Origin: Duncaniella dubosii
GTDB taxonomy: Bacteria; Bacteroidota; Bacteroidia; Bacteroidales; Muribaculaceae
Length of the DNA: 64,000 nucleotides
Direction of reading: 5' to 3'
NCBI RefSeq assembly: GCF_004803915.1
Contig: NZ_CP039396.1
Span: forward strand, 1,860,001 to 1,924,000
In this document: one piece after another, positions 44,546 to 53,314 of the stretch
Layout of the letters: each line of letters begins with the position of its first letter
Position numbering within the stretch: position 1 is the stretch's first letter
Position numbers and translations under genes: made by a program
Notes under the pieces: generated by a model
Seen by the model: the letters and a program-made list of their open reading frames with translations, nothing else
What the model was told of the DNA's origin: nothing
Database searches by the model: none

Positions 44546-46162
44546 ATGAATAACCGTCTGAAAAAAACATCCGTATGGATGCCGCTGGCCATTGCATTGT
44601 CTTTGGTGGCGGGTATGTGGATCGGTAGTGCATTTTTCAATGGTTCGGGAAAGTGGAGCTCACGCAGCAAACTCGATGCCATTCTTGAACTCGTGGAGCG
44701 TTCATATGTGGATGAGGTCGATACCGACAGCCTTCTCGAAGCTTCGTTTCCGGGATTGCTTTCGCGTCTTGACCCTCATTCGGTATATATATCGGCGAAA
44801 GACCTGCAAAATGTCAATGAGGAGCTTGGAGGGTCGTTCTCAGGCATCGGCATATCGTTCAATCTCCTGAACGACAGTATAAATGTGCTTGAAGTTATTT
44901 CTGGTGGACCTTCGGAAAAAGCCGGTCTTCTTGCGGGCGACAGAATTATAGCGATAAATGACACTGTTGTTGCCGGACAAGGCTGGAGCGATGTCAAGGT
45001 CCGCAGCTCACTCCGTGGTGAAAAAGGCAGTACGGTCAAGCTGACGGTCAGGCGTCACAGTTCAAAGACTCCGTTGACTTTTGATGTGATTCGCGGCGAC
45101 ATTCCGGTCACTTCGATTGATGCGGCTTATCTTGTCGCTCCGAAAGTCGGATTTGTAAAAATCAATAAATTCAGTTCCTCGACATATAGTGAGTTTCTTA
45201 CTTCGATGATGAATCTGGTGGCTGACGGAGCTGAAAAATTCATCATAGACCTTCGTGGAAACGGTGGCGGATTCATGGAACCGGCCGTGTTGATAGCTAA
45301 TGAATTCCTTCCGGCCGGCTCTCCCATAGTAAGTATGCGTGGAAAAGCTACGCCAGATTCACGCCCTACAATGAGTGATGGCTCCGGCAGTTTCCTCAAC
45401 AATGAGGTGGTGATACTTATCGACGAGACTTCGGCAAGTTCAAGCGAGATTCTTTCAGGTGCGATTCAGGACAATGACCGAGGACTCGTCATCGGACGCC
45501 GTTCTTTTGGAAAAGGACTCGTACAGAATCAGATGGAATTGCCCGACAGCAGTGCCATCCGTCTGACAATCGCCCGGTACTACACACCCTCGGGCCGTTG
45601 CATCCAGAAGACCTATGCTCCGGGTACAGATTATGACCGCGATATTGTCAACCGCTATGAGCATGGTGAGTTTTACAACGCCGACTCTATCAAGCTTGAC
45701 AAGTCGCTTGCATTCGAGACGCTTCACGGTCGAACGGTTTATGGCGGAGGAGGCATAATGCCTGATATTTTTGTCCCCAACGACACCATGGGTATAACCT
45801 CCTACTATCTGAATGTGCTTAACACCGGATTGATTCAGAAATATACATTTGACTACACTGACCGCAACCGGGCGCGTATCGAAACGGCAAAAAACGCCGT
45901 AGAGCTTATGCGCATGCTGCCTGAAGACGATCTCTTGCTTCAGGATTTTGTGAGCTATGCGCAGAAAGCAGGCATTGCCCCAAGATGGTACTACATAAAC
46001 ATTTCACGCGATTTGATTGTTAACCAACTGAAAGCCATGATTGCGCGCAATGCACTCGGCGTTCAGGGATATTTCGAGGTGTTCAACGAGGTTGACCCGA
46101 CAGTGAAATCCGGCGTCGATGCTTTGTCGAACGGCAAAGCGGCTTTCCCGATTACAAAATAA
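44546..46162 (+). CDS. S41 family C-terminal processing peptidase
   Basis: A 538-residue Ser/Lys protease anchored by an N-terminal membrane segment (about 10-30), acting in the periplasm. A helical N-terminal part (RLDPHSVYISAKDLQ) is followed by a PDZ domain (about 85-170; GIGISFNLLNDSINV, GPSEKAGLLAGDRI). The catalytic domain has RGNGGGFMEPAV, the serine cluster TSASSSEIL (about 295-303) and the general base K323 in SFGKGLVQ. The C-terminal extension of about 150 residues is typical of Bacteroidota homologues. Substrates are unknown. Confidence 0.94.
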   Translation: MNNRLKKTSVWMPLAIALSLVAGMWIGSAFFNGSGKWSSRSKLDAILELVERSYVDEVDTDSLLEASFPGLLSRLDPHSVYISAKDLQNVNEELGGSFSGIGISFNLLNDSINVLEVISGGPSEKAGLLAGDRIIAINDTVVAGQGWSDVKVRSSLRGEKGSTVKLTVRRHSSKTPLTFDVIRGDIPVTSIDAAYLVAPKVGFVKINKFSSSTYSEFLTSMMNLVADGAEKFIIDLRGNGGGFMEPAVLIANEFLPAGSPIVSMRGKATPDSRPTMSDGSGSFLNNEVVILIDETSASSSEILSGAIQDNDRGLVIGRRSFGKGLVQNQMELPDSSAIRLTIARYYTPSGRCIQKTYAPGTDYDRDIVNRYEHGEFYNADSIKLDKSLAFETLHGRTVYGGGGIMPDIFVPNDTMGITSYYLNVLNTGLIQKYTFDYTDRNRARIETAKNAVELMRMLPEDDLLLQDFVSYAQKAGIAPRWYYINISRDLIVNQLKAMIARNALGVQGYFEVFNEVDPTVKSGVDALSNGKAAFPITK

Positions 46163-46180
46163 TTCAAGGGAAACAATTCG

Positions 46181-46732
46181 ATGAAGAAAGATGATATACG
46201 ACGTAGTGTCAAGGCCCGCAAGACTCTTCTGAGTGACGATGATAAGTTTTCGGCTGCCGAAAAGGTGTTTGGTCTGCTGGAGCAGACTGCCGATTTTCTG
46301 TTGGCCGACAGGATACTGATGTATCATTCGCTCCCTGATGAGCTGTCGACCCATGAGTTCATACGCAAATGGTGTGGCCGCAAGCACTTCTATCTTCCGC
46401 GCGTCAATGGAGTGAATCTTGAAATACTTCCGTATGACGAATCTCGTCTGGCTCTCGGTTCATTTCACATCGAAGAGCCTACCGGCAATGATATGTCGGC
46501 AATTGACGATATTGAAATGATTGTCGTTCCGGCTGTCGCCTACGACCGCAGCGGTAACCGTGTCGGACGTGGAAAAGGATACTATGACCGTCTGCTTGCC
46601 GATAGCCGTGCCCGGAAAGTAGGCGTGGCCTATGATTTCCAGCTTGTCGACGAGATAGATTCCGAGCCTCACGATGTCCGCGTAGATGTTGTCATCACCG
46701 AGAGCAATCATATAATAATCCGTAAGCGTTGA
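46181..46732 (+). CDS. 5-formyltetrahydrofolate cyclo-ligase
   Basis: Uses ATP to turn 5-formyl-THF into methenyl-THF, rescuing a dead-end folate. The 183-residue protein has the basic N-terminal ATP-binding segment (RRSVKARKTLL), the LPRVNG loop, and the signature GRGKGYYDRLL near 128-138. The gene follows the S41 protease after 18 bases and ends in front of a strong terminator. Confidence 0.93.
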   Translation: MKKDDIRRSVKARKTLLSDDDKFSAAEKVFGLLEQTADFLLADRILMYHSLPDELSTHEFIRKWCGRKHFYLPRVNGVNLEILPYDESRLALGSFHIEEPTGNDMSAIDDIEMIVVPAVAYDRSGNRVGRGKGYYDRLLADSRARKVGVAYDFQLVDEIDSEPHDVRVDVVITESNHIIIRKR

Positions 46733-46759
46733 CAGTAGCCGGATTATATATCTAAATAC

Positions 46760-46804
46760 AAAAAGTTAAAATCCGTATTTAAGTATGGATTTTAGCTTTT
46801 TTTG
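46760..46804 (+). terminator. Rho-independent terminator
   Basis: AAAAAGTTAAAATCC (46760-46774) pairs with GGATTTTAGCTTTTT (46787-46801) with one wobble. The run of seven T's on the 3' side gives the classic tail. It closes the deaminase-protease-cyclo-ligase operon. Confidence 0.8.
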
Positions 46805-46866
46805 TATATATTTGTAACCTGACCGTAATGACTGATTGATGTTCAAATCAGCCTTGTCAAACCCAA

Positions 46867-46897
46867 TTTGTAGTTGTTAAACCAATTGTTATCTTTT
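46867..46897 (+). promoter_or_regulatory. Promoter of the MACPF gene
   Basis: TTTG at 46867-46870, a 19-base spacer, then TATCTTTT at 46890-46897 (one mismatch to TAnnTTTG). The box ends only 3 bases before an ATG at 46901, so translation more likely begins at the second ATG, 46907. Confidence 0.5.
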
Positions 46898-46906
46898 TGA
46901 ATGCAG

Positions 46907-48322
46907 ATGTCACATATAAAATATATCTTACCTGTATTGGCTTCGGCGCTGTTGTCTGTAGCCTGTGATAACTCAAGATATGATGATGGCGATGAGCCTG
47001 ATTACCCTCCTGTGCTGCCTAAGAACTATTATATAAGTCCGTCCTGTACCGATGCCATGATACAGGTCTCGGCTACTTCCGGCAAAGGCATTAAATCGGT
47101 TCTTGGTTCAGGCTACGATGTCACCGGATCTTTTCTTTCGCCCTCCTCTATGCGACAGCCTGTGATAGACATCGATAAGATGTCCGACGGGGCGGTCTCG
47201 ATTTTTGCCGGTACGGCATCTGGCAGCGGTGAATATTATGCAGGGGAAAATGCAAGAGAATTTCTCCGCGACATAATGTCATCTATGGGAATGGACGTAT
47301 CATCCTCAAATCCGTCATATGGTTTTGTCGGAACTCTGACAGAGAGCGGACACATGAACGACACTTATATCATGCGTGTCGTATGGGGGCAGACCTCCGT
47401 TGGACATTTCAATACGTTGAAACATAGGCTCTATGAAGCGCTTAGCGACGGATTTAGGACTGATTTGAAAGAGTTGTCGCCGAATGAACTTGTCGATAAA
47501 TATGGTACTCATATAATATCACGTGCAAAGATGGGTTTTGCCGTGCGTCAGCTTTATCATGCCTATGTGCATAAAGAAGATGTTATGTCGTCTGCATACG
47601 ATGGATTTAAAGCCACGCTTGAGAAACTGTCAAAAGATGGTTATCCGTGGCAGTCTCTTTCACGTATATATTTAAATTTAAGAAATTTCGGAGCTACGTT
47701 GTCAATGGAGTTTTGTGGCGGCGATCCTTTGGCTGTCCGATATGATACGGTCAACGGATATGTGACGGGGCTTGATGAATGGCAGGCATCGGTCTGTAAT
47801 GAAAATTCTGCAATGATACTTCTCGACAAAGATGATCTCATACCTCTCCACGCTGCAATCGAAGATGAGACACTGCGTTCGGCTGTAAGTTCTGTGATTG
47901 CCGGTCATATAAAGAATGTGTGGGATGTATGTTCGTCGAAGGCAAGCGTCAGGATTCTGTTTCAGCATACGGATGGCATACGGTATCGTTATGTAAGCGA
48001 TGATAGACTTTCAGAAAATCTTACAAACGGAGGGATGCCGTTCCACGGTGTATTGGGTGCGGTGTATAATAGAGAGCAGCCTGCCACTGCGGTTCTCTAC
48101 AGCAACAGGCTTTCAGAAGATGTCTACCGTCTGTCGCTTGACAGGGGCGAGGACTGGTCGATTATCGGTTATGTGTTTCAGAAACCGGTGGCTGACTGCA
48201 TCGTTCTTCAGGAGATAAGTGACGGAAGCCGTTATGCCTATACAATAGAAGAAGGCGATAGATTTGGAATAAACGGCGAATGGCATTCGACCGGTGTCGA
48301 ATTTTACTTATTGCGACCTTGA
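46907..48322 (+). CDS. MACPF-domain lipoprotein
   Basis: A 471-residue exported lipoprotein (MSHIKYILPVLASALLSVAC; cleavage before Cys). It contains the membrane-attack-complex/perforin signature YGTHIISRAKMG near 199-210, preceded by helices typical of the fold (ELSPNELVDK). The segment FGATLSMEFCGGDP lies in the core region after it. The last 120 residues form a beta-rich tail that may bind a receptor. In Bacteroides, MACPF lipoproteins (BSAP toxins) kill competing strains; others have unknown roles. An ATG two codons upstream (46901) is an alternative start. The 3' end overlaps the convergent kinase gene by 19 bases. No immunity gene is evident next to it. Confidence 0.82.
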   Translation: MSHIKYILPVLASALLSVACDNSRYDDGDEPDYPPVLPKNYYISPSCTDAMIQVSATSGKGIKSVLGSGYDVTGSFLSPSSMRQPVIDIDKMSDGAVSIFAGTASGSGEYYAGENAREFLRDIMSSMGMDVSSSNPSYGFVGTLTESGHMNDTYIMRVVWGQTSVGHFNTLKHRLYEALSDGFRTDLKELSPNELVDKYGTHIISRAKMGFAVRQLYHAYVHKEDVMSSAYDGFKATLEKLSKDGYPWQSLSRIYLNLRNFGATLSMEFCGGDPLAVRYDTVNGYVTGLDEWQASVCNENSAMILLDKDDLIPLHAAIEDETLRSAVSSVIAGHIKNVWDVCSSKASVRILFQHTDGIRYRYVSDDRLSENLTNGGMPFHGVLGAVYNREQPATAVLYSNRLSEDVYRLSLDRGEDWSIIGYVFQKPVADCIVLQEISDGSRYAYTIEEGDRFGINGEWHSTGVEFYLLRP

Positions 48323-49167
48323 TTTTCCAGATGGAAGGATATCAGTGAGTCCATCGGATTCTTCAGGATATTCCCAATCGTATATCCGAGTGTAACGGCA
48401 GCCGAACGGAGCTGATCGGCGAAATGGTGGGCAACCGAGCCGGTGAAATGTACAGGCAGGGAGTGAGCCGTCGGATAGGCGCTGACATTGAATCTGAAGA
48501 AACGTATGAATTCACCTACCACGAAGTCTTCAATCTCTTTTTCGCTTATATTCTCCGACAGAAACGGGACAAATGACGCGAGATAGGCATTCGGACGCTC
48601 ACCGCGATAGACGTGTGTGATTATCTGACTGATGTCGTCCTCCGGGAAACGCCATTGAAATTTATCGGATATCTTTTTTGAGAAACCGCCTTTGAAAACC
48701 ATTCCGATGAGCCGTCGGCCGAGTACAGCGCCACTGCCCTCGTCGCCAAGGATGAATCCTAACGGTGATACATGGTCCGTGATTTTAGTGCCGTCATAGT
48801 AGCATGAATTTGAGCCAGTCCCGAGTATACAGGCTATTCCTTTGTTTCGACCGCAAAGGGCTTGTGCTGCCCCAAGCATATCACTTTCGGCATGACATGT
48901 CTCCGCATGAAAAATCTCAGACAGTGTCTTGGCGACTGTGACCTTGCGCTCTCCGGCACAACCTGCACCGTAATAAAATATTTCATCAACCCCTTGGGCC
49001 TCGGCATAAAGTGCCGGTGCTTCGTCATGGAGCATATCGACAAGAGTCTGTGTGTCGGCATGGGCTGCATTATGTCCTCGTGTGGATGTGCGCAGTAGTG
49101 TAGTGCCGTCAGAATCAATGAGAGCCCACTCTATTTTAGTGCCTCCTGCATCGGCTATAAGTATCAT
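48304..49167 (-). CDS. BadF/BadG-type N-acetylhexosamine kinase
   Basis: A 287-residue ASKHA-fold sugar kinase. Visible are the phosphate-1 loop DAGGTKIEWALID, the middle motif GTGSNSCYYDG, and LGDEGSGAVLGRR; the C-terminal adenosine motif is HFTGSVAHHF. Relatives phosphorylate N-acetylglucosamine or N-acetylmuramic acid. As last gene of the operon behind a NamZ-like muramidase and an AmpG-like importer, the likely substrate is a sugar freed from peptidoglycan. I see no murQ etherase in this window. Convergent overlap of 19 bases with the MACPF gene. Confidence 0.87.
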   Translation of the reverse strand: MILIADAGGTKIEWALIDSDGTTLLRTSTRGHNAAHADTQTLVDMLHDEAPALYAEAQGVDEIFYYGAGCAGERKVTVAKTLSEIFHAETCHAESDMLGAAQALCGRNKGIACILGTGSNSCYYDGTKITDHVSPLGFILGDEGSGAVLGRRLIGMVFKGGFSKKISDKFQWRFPEDDISQIITHVYRGERPNAYLASFVPFLSENISEKEIEDFVVGEFIRFFRFNVSAYPTAHSLPVHFTGSVAHHFADQLRSAAVTLGYTIGNILKNPMDSLISFHLENQGRNK

Positions 49168-49201
49168 ATTGAATATCGGTTTGGTTTAGTGTGGGATGAG
49201 G

Positions 49202-50533
49202 TTACCGGTAGAGGTAGTAGATTTCACTTCTGCTCTTGAAACTGTCGATATCCTTGTTCCAGAACGGTGAGAGGTCGGCAACATTGTAGCTGCGGGTGAA
49301 AAGTTCCCGGACTTTTGGCGAACCGCACACTTTATCAAACATGTTGATACGCGACTGTGTGGCTTTGTCAAATGCCTTCTGATTAGGATACATTGCCGCA
49401 AGTTCCTGCATTATATAGAACTGTATGAGTGACAAAGGTGCTTTTTCCTTGTCGGTGACATAGATCTCAACACCGTTTAGATTTTCGCCTTTATATAAAG
49501 CATAAAACGGCTTGTAGTAGAGCGGGCGGAATTCTACTCCGGGGATATTGAGCGCTGTCAGTCTCTCGGAAAGGGTTTGAGCGTCGATCCACGGTGCGCC
49601 TGCGAGCTTGAACGGGAGTGTATAGCCAACGCCGATTGACACATAGTCAAGTTCGCCCATAATGCCTGTTGCCGGATAGAGAATCGATGTCGAAGGGTCA
49701 GGAATATGCGGTGACGGGAGCACCCAAGGCATACCAGTCTCGGCAAATGTCATCGAGCGATGCCATCCTTCCATCGGAATTACTTCAAGCTTGGCCTTCA
49801 CACCGTTTTTCAGCAAGCCTTCGTCGTTGAGGAAACGGGCGAGTTCGCCGGGGGTAAGTCCGTAGATATAAGGTATTGGATATTGGCTAACGAATGAACG
49901 TGACGCAGGTTCGACTAGATTGCCTTCGACCTTGTTTCCGCCCAGTGGATTCGGACGGTCAAGAACCATGAATTCTTTCCCGTTTTCGGCAGCGGCCTCC
50001 ATCGCAAGGCCCATAGTCGAGATGAATGTGTAGCTTCGTGTGCCTATGTCCTGAATGTCATAGACAAGCACATCCACATTTTTTAGCATTTCGGCTGTCG
50101 GTTTCCTCGTTTTACCGTGGAGGGAGAATACCTGTACTCCTGTTTTCGCATCTGTCTCATTGGCAACCGATGCCCCTGCCACATAGTTGCCTCTGACTCC
50201 GTGTTCGGGTGCGAAAAGCGCCGTAAGTTTTACTTCAGGAGCTTCAGCAAGAATGTCGATGGTAGACTTGAGTTTATTGTCGATTCCTGTCGGATTGGTT
50301 ATAAGGCCGACACGTTTGCCTTTAAGAGCTTCGAATCCGCTTTGACGCAGCACTTCGATGCCCGGACGGACGGCCTCATTGTCCGCAAGTCGGGTTTTGG
50401 ATGTGAAATTGCGGTTGTCACTGGCTGTCGCTACGTTATCACCGCTTATTTCAGTTGTGTTGTTCCCGCAGCTTATGGCTGCGAGCGAGAGTAGTATGGC
50501 TGAAAACAGAGTTGTCATTTTTATTTTTTGCAT
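49202..50533 (-). CDS. namZ: NamZ-type exo-beta-N-acetylmuramidase (DUF1343), lipoprotein
   Basis: A 443-residue lipoprotein (lipobox LAAISC). The DUF1343 core begins with GIEVLRQSGFEALKGKRVGL and carries the probable active-site segment FAPEHGVRG with Glu-His, then DIQDIGTRSYTFISTM, DRPNPLGG and GLTPGELA. The well-studied Bacillus member NamZ removes terminal MurNAc from the non-reducing end of glycan strands lacking peptides. The lipid anchor puts it in the periplasm or on the outer membrane. It lies between the transporter gene (118 bases) and the sugar kinase gene (34 bases). Confidence 0.9.
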   Translation of the reverse strand: MQKIKMTTLFSAILLSLAAISCGNNTTEISGDNVATASDNRNFTSKTRLADNEAVRPGIEVLRQSGFEALKGKRVGLITNPTGIDNKLKSTIDILAEAPEVKLTALFAPEHGVRGNYVAGASVANETDAKTGVQVFSLHGKTRKPTAEMLKNVDVLVYDIQDIGTRSYTFISTMGLAMEAAAENGKEFMVLDRPNPLGGNKVEGNLVEPASRSFVSQYPIPYIYGLTPGELARFLNDEGLLKNGVKAKLEVIPMEGWHRSMTFAETGMPWVLPSPHIPDPSTSILYPATGIMGELDYVSIGVGYTLPFKLAGAPWIDAQTLSERLTALNIPGVEFRPLYYKPFYALYKGENLNGVEIYVTDKEKAPLSLIQFYIMQELAAMYPNQKAFDKATQSRINMFDKVCGSPKVRELFTRSYNVADLSPFWNKDIDSFKSRSEIYYLYR

Positions 50534-50651
50534 GGCCGGAAAGAGAGTGGCAGGGGTTAGAAATTTCAGAATTATATAGTCTGAATTAGACAGTATTTGA
50601 TATTAGTAACAAATCAAGAGAGTATAATTCCTGTTGATGGCTGTTCCCAAG

Positions 50652-51941
50652 TTACACTTTCTTTCCGAATTCGGGGTTGATTTTTATGAGATAAGTGACA
50701 CCTATTGTGGCGATGCAGCATATCATTGTCCAGATAAAGAAATTCTGATAGCCTATTGTTTCCTGGATCCAGCCGGCTGCCATTCCCGGCAACATCATGC
50801 CGAGAGCCATGAATCCGGTGCAGATACTGTAGTGGGCCGTGCGGTGTCGTCCTTCGGAAAAATATATAAGATAGAGCATATAGGCGGTGAAACCGAATCC
50901 ATAGCCGAACTGTTCGATAAACACGCAGACGTTCACTACTGTAAGTGACGGCTCATCGGCGAAACTGAGATAGACGAATGTCAGGCACGTTAGCGACATG
51001 CTCCATGCCATTGGACGCAGCCAGAATTTCAGCCCTCGACGGGCGGCAGTTATGCCGCCGATGATTCCACCTAATGTCAGGCCGATGATTCCGACCGTAC
51101 CGTAGACGATGCCTACCTGACCGGTCGACAGGCCGAGTCCGCCTGCGGACGGAGGGTCGAGAAGGAATGGATTGATGAGCTTCACCAGCTGGGCCTCTGG
51201 AAGACGGTAGAGCAACATGAATACTATTGCAACTCCGACCTGCTTTTTGCGGAAAAATTCCGCAAAAACAGTTATGAATTCACGCCATACGTCGTTTGCT
51301 ATAGCGAGCTGGCGTGAGGATGTTTGTTCGACTTTAGGAAGTATGCGGCTATGGTAGAGTGCGAAAGACAGGAACATGACAGACAGAATGCCGAACACTA
51401 CCGACCATGCGAACGGAATGTCGCCGGATGAATCTTCGATCGCTCCGGCAAGAATCACAAGCAGTCCTTGGCCCGCGACTGTGGCAATACGGTAGAATGT
51501 CGAACGTATGCCGACATAGAGTGATTGCTGGTGTTCGGTCAGGGCGAGCATATAATAGCCGTCGGCTGCGATGTCGTGTGTGGCCGATGTGAAACCGACA
51601 AGCCAGAAGATCGCAAGTGTCAGAGAAAAGAAAAATGATGTCGGCAACGCGAATGCAATCCCTGCGAATGCTATTCCTATGAGCCACTGCATGGTTATTG
51701 TCCAGTGGCGTTTAGTGCTTATGATGTCGACAAATGGACTCCAGAACGGTTTTATCACCCAAGGCAGATAGAGCCAGCCTGTATAGAGTGCGATGTCGGT
51801 ATTTGATAGTCCAAGCCGCTTATACATTATGACTGAAATTGTCATGACCGCGACATAAGGCAGCCCCTGTGCGAAATATAGTGTGGGAATCCAAGCCCAC
51901 GGATTGCGGGCGGACGCAACTGTTTTTGAATCTGCTTTCAT
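50652..51941 (-). CDS. ampG: AmpG-like MFS transporter
   Basis: A 429-residue major-facilitator protein with about 12 membrane helices. The start NPWAWIPTLYFAQGLPYVAV and the loop LPWVIKPFWSPFVD match the AmpG branch, which imports anhydro-muropeptides or GlcNAc-anhMurNAc. DIAADGYYM in helix 4 is also characteristic. Its gene begins 3 bases after the SpoIID gene stops, which suggests translational coupling. In this operon it should bring products of the periplasmic enzymes into the cytoplasm, where the kinase acts. Confidence 0.88.
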   Translation of the reverse strand: MKADSKTVASARNPWAWIPTLYFAQGLPYVAVMTISVIMYKRLGLSNTDIALYTGWLYLPWVIKPFWSPFVDIISTKRHWTITMQWLIGIAFAGIAFALPTSFFFSLTLAIFWLVGFTSATHDIAADGYYMLALTEHQQSLYVGIRSTFYRIATVAGQGLLVILAGAIEDSSGDIPFAWSVVFGILSVMFLSFALYHSRILPKVEQTSSRQLAIANDVWREFITVFAEFFRKKQVGVAIVFMLLYRLPEAQLVKLINPFLLDPPSAGGLGLSTGQVGIVYGTVGIIGLTLGGIIGGITAARRGLKFWLRPMAWSMSLTCLTFVYLSFADEPSLTVVNVCVFIEQFGYGFGFTAYMLYLIYFSEGRHRTAHYSICTGFMALGMMLPGMAAGWIQETIGYQNFFIWTMICCIATIGVTYLIKINPEFGKKV

Positions 51942-51944
51942 CGG

Positions 51945-53279
51945 CTAATAGAGTTTTGTGATTGAAGCGTCAGCATAATAATGACGTAATATTTCATCGT
52001 AGGAGTAGCCTCGTTCACCCATTATAGCGGCTCCTATCTGACAAAGACCCACGCCATGACCCCATCCGGCACCGTGGAGAGTGAAACCGGTGGGTATTCC
52101 GTCAGCATCAGGGCTGTGGGGCTCGACAGCAAATGCGGAACTGTAAAGGTGTGTGTCGGACAGTGCACGGCGTATCAGTAGTTCCTTACCGATTATAAGC
52201 TCACATTTTGAACCTACAATCTTTAATTCACGGATGCGTCCTGATGTCCCGCGAGAGAGTGGAACGAGCGCGAGTATAGCCCCGAAATCCGTGTTGAGCC
52301 GTGTGGCAAGCAGTGTGGAAATCTTTTCTTGAGTCAGTTCAACGGTCCATCGGTAGAAGTCGGGGGTTTCCATATCGTAACCGTTCATCACCTGTGAAAG
52401 CACCATTCTATCAGTCGTATTGCAAAATGCCTCAGGATTGTTTAAAATCCATTGACGGGCATTTTCTTCTTCGGTAAGGTCCGGGTAGTCGAATGTGTCG
52501 GCCGCATCACGTCCGGCTTTGAGATATGGCCGGGGATCATCGTCCCAGCATGTTTCAAATTGTTCGAAGACACCTCCGCAGCATTTTGAGAAGCGAGTGT
52601 CGCAAAGTTTCCCTTTGTGTGTCAGAACTTCGCCATAAGTATCGTTGACAGCACCGGCTGCAACCGAAGTCGATACGCGGTTTATGCCCTGATAGCGTTG
52701 GCAATGGTCATCAGCGCAGACATCGAAATTCCGATGGTCTTCCCTGTCCCAGTATTTTATCAGTGACGGCACGGCATTCATGGCTGTTGGTTTCAGGTTG
52801 TTTTCGCCCGGTTTGGCGGTAGTCTTGTCGTGTGACATCATTGATAGCACCCAGCTGCGTGAGATTACAGCATGGGCTTTGAGCAGCGAAAGCGATGAGG
52901 TGGATTTCATCTCGCTTGAAATGACGCTGACAAGATAGTCTTCGACATCGACGACGTTGATTGCCATGAGTTTTCCGTCTTGGACTATTATTCGCAGTGA
53001 GCCTCGAAAACGTTGATTTTCTTTACGCTGCCAGTGAAAATCTACTCCGATTGTCACTCCTTCAAGCTCGAATGTGTCACCTGTGTATGTATTCGGATGG
53101 AATTCAACGGATGTATATGTTTTGCCGTCAAGAGTAAAACTGATTCCCGAGTCATTTATTCTTGCTTCGTGAGAACCTTCGGTCAACACTCCGTCAGGAC
53201 CTGAATAGAGACCGGTGAGTGTAAAACGTATGTATGGCGAGGAGAGTATGCCGACTCTCACCTGTGGTTGCTGGTTCAT
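51945..53279 (-). CDS. SpoIID/LytB-domain protein
   Basis: A 444-residue protein of the SpoIID family. Members cleave peptidoglycan glycan from which stem peptides have been removed (SpoIID itself is a lytic transglycosylase) or stimulate amidases. The family core reads VDVEDYLVSVISSEM with the probable catalytic Glu, SLLKAHAVISRSWVL, and at the C terminus GWGHGVGLCQIGA with YDEILRHYY. A Cys-rich middle portion (CADDHCQRYQG, SKCCGGVFE) is usual in Bacteroidota members. No clear signal peptide is seen at the N terminus (MNQQPQVRVGILSSP), which is odd for a cell-wall enzyme; the protein may be exported otherwise or act in the cytoplasm on imported fragments. Confidence 0.88.
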   Translation of the reverse strand: MNQQPQVRVGILSSPYIRFTLTGLYSGPDGVLTEGSHEARINDSGISFTLDGKTYTSVEFHPNTYTGDTFELEGVTIGVDFHWQRKENQRFRGSLRIIVQDGKLMAINVVDVEDYLVSVISSEMKSTSSLSLLKAHAVISRSWVLSMMSHDKTTAKPGENNLKPTAMNAVPSLIKYWDREDHRNFDVCADDHCQRYQGINRVSTSVAAGAVNDTYGEVLTHKGKLCDTRFSKCCGGVFEQFETCWDDDPRPYLKAGRDAADTFDYPDLTEEENARQWILNNPEAFCNTTDRMVLSQVMNGYDMETPDFYRWTVELTQEKISTLLATRLNTDFGAILALVPLSRGTSGRIRELKIVGSKCELIIGKELLIRRALSDTHLYSSAFAVEPHSPDADGIPTGFTLHGAGWGHGVGLCQIGAAIMGERGYSYDEILRHYYADASITKLY

Positions 53280-53314
53280 ATTTTTATAATGACATTATTG
53301 TGGTAAGACTGTTG

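Noticed and set aside
46807..46814. TATATTTG as promoter of the MACPF gene
   Set aside because: It overlaps the tail of the terminator and has no -33 element; the pair at 46867-46897 fits better.
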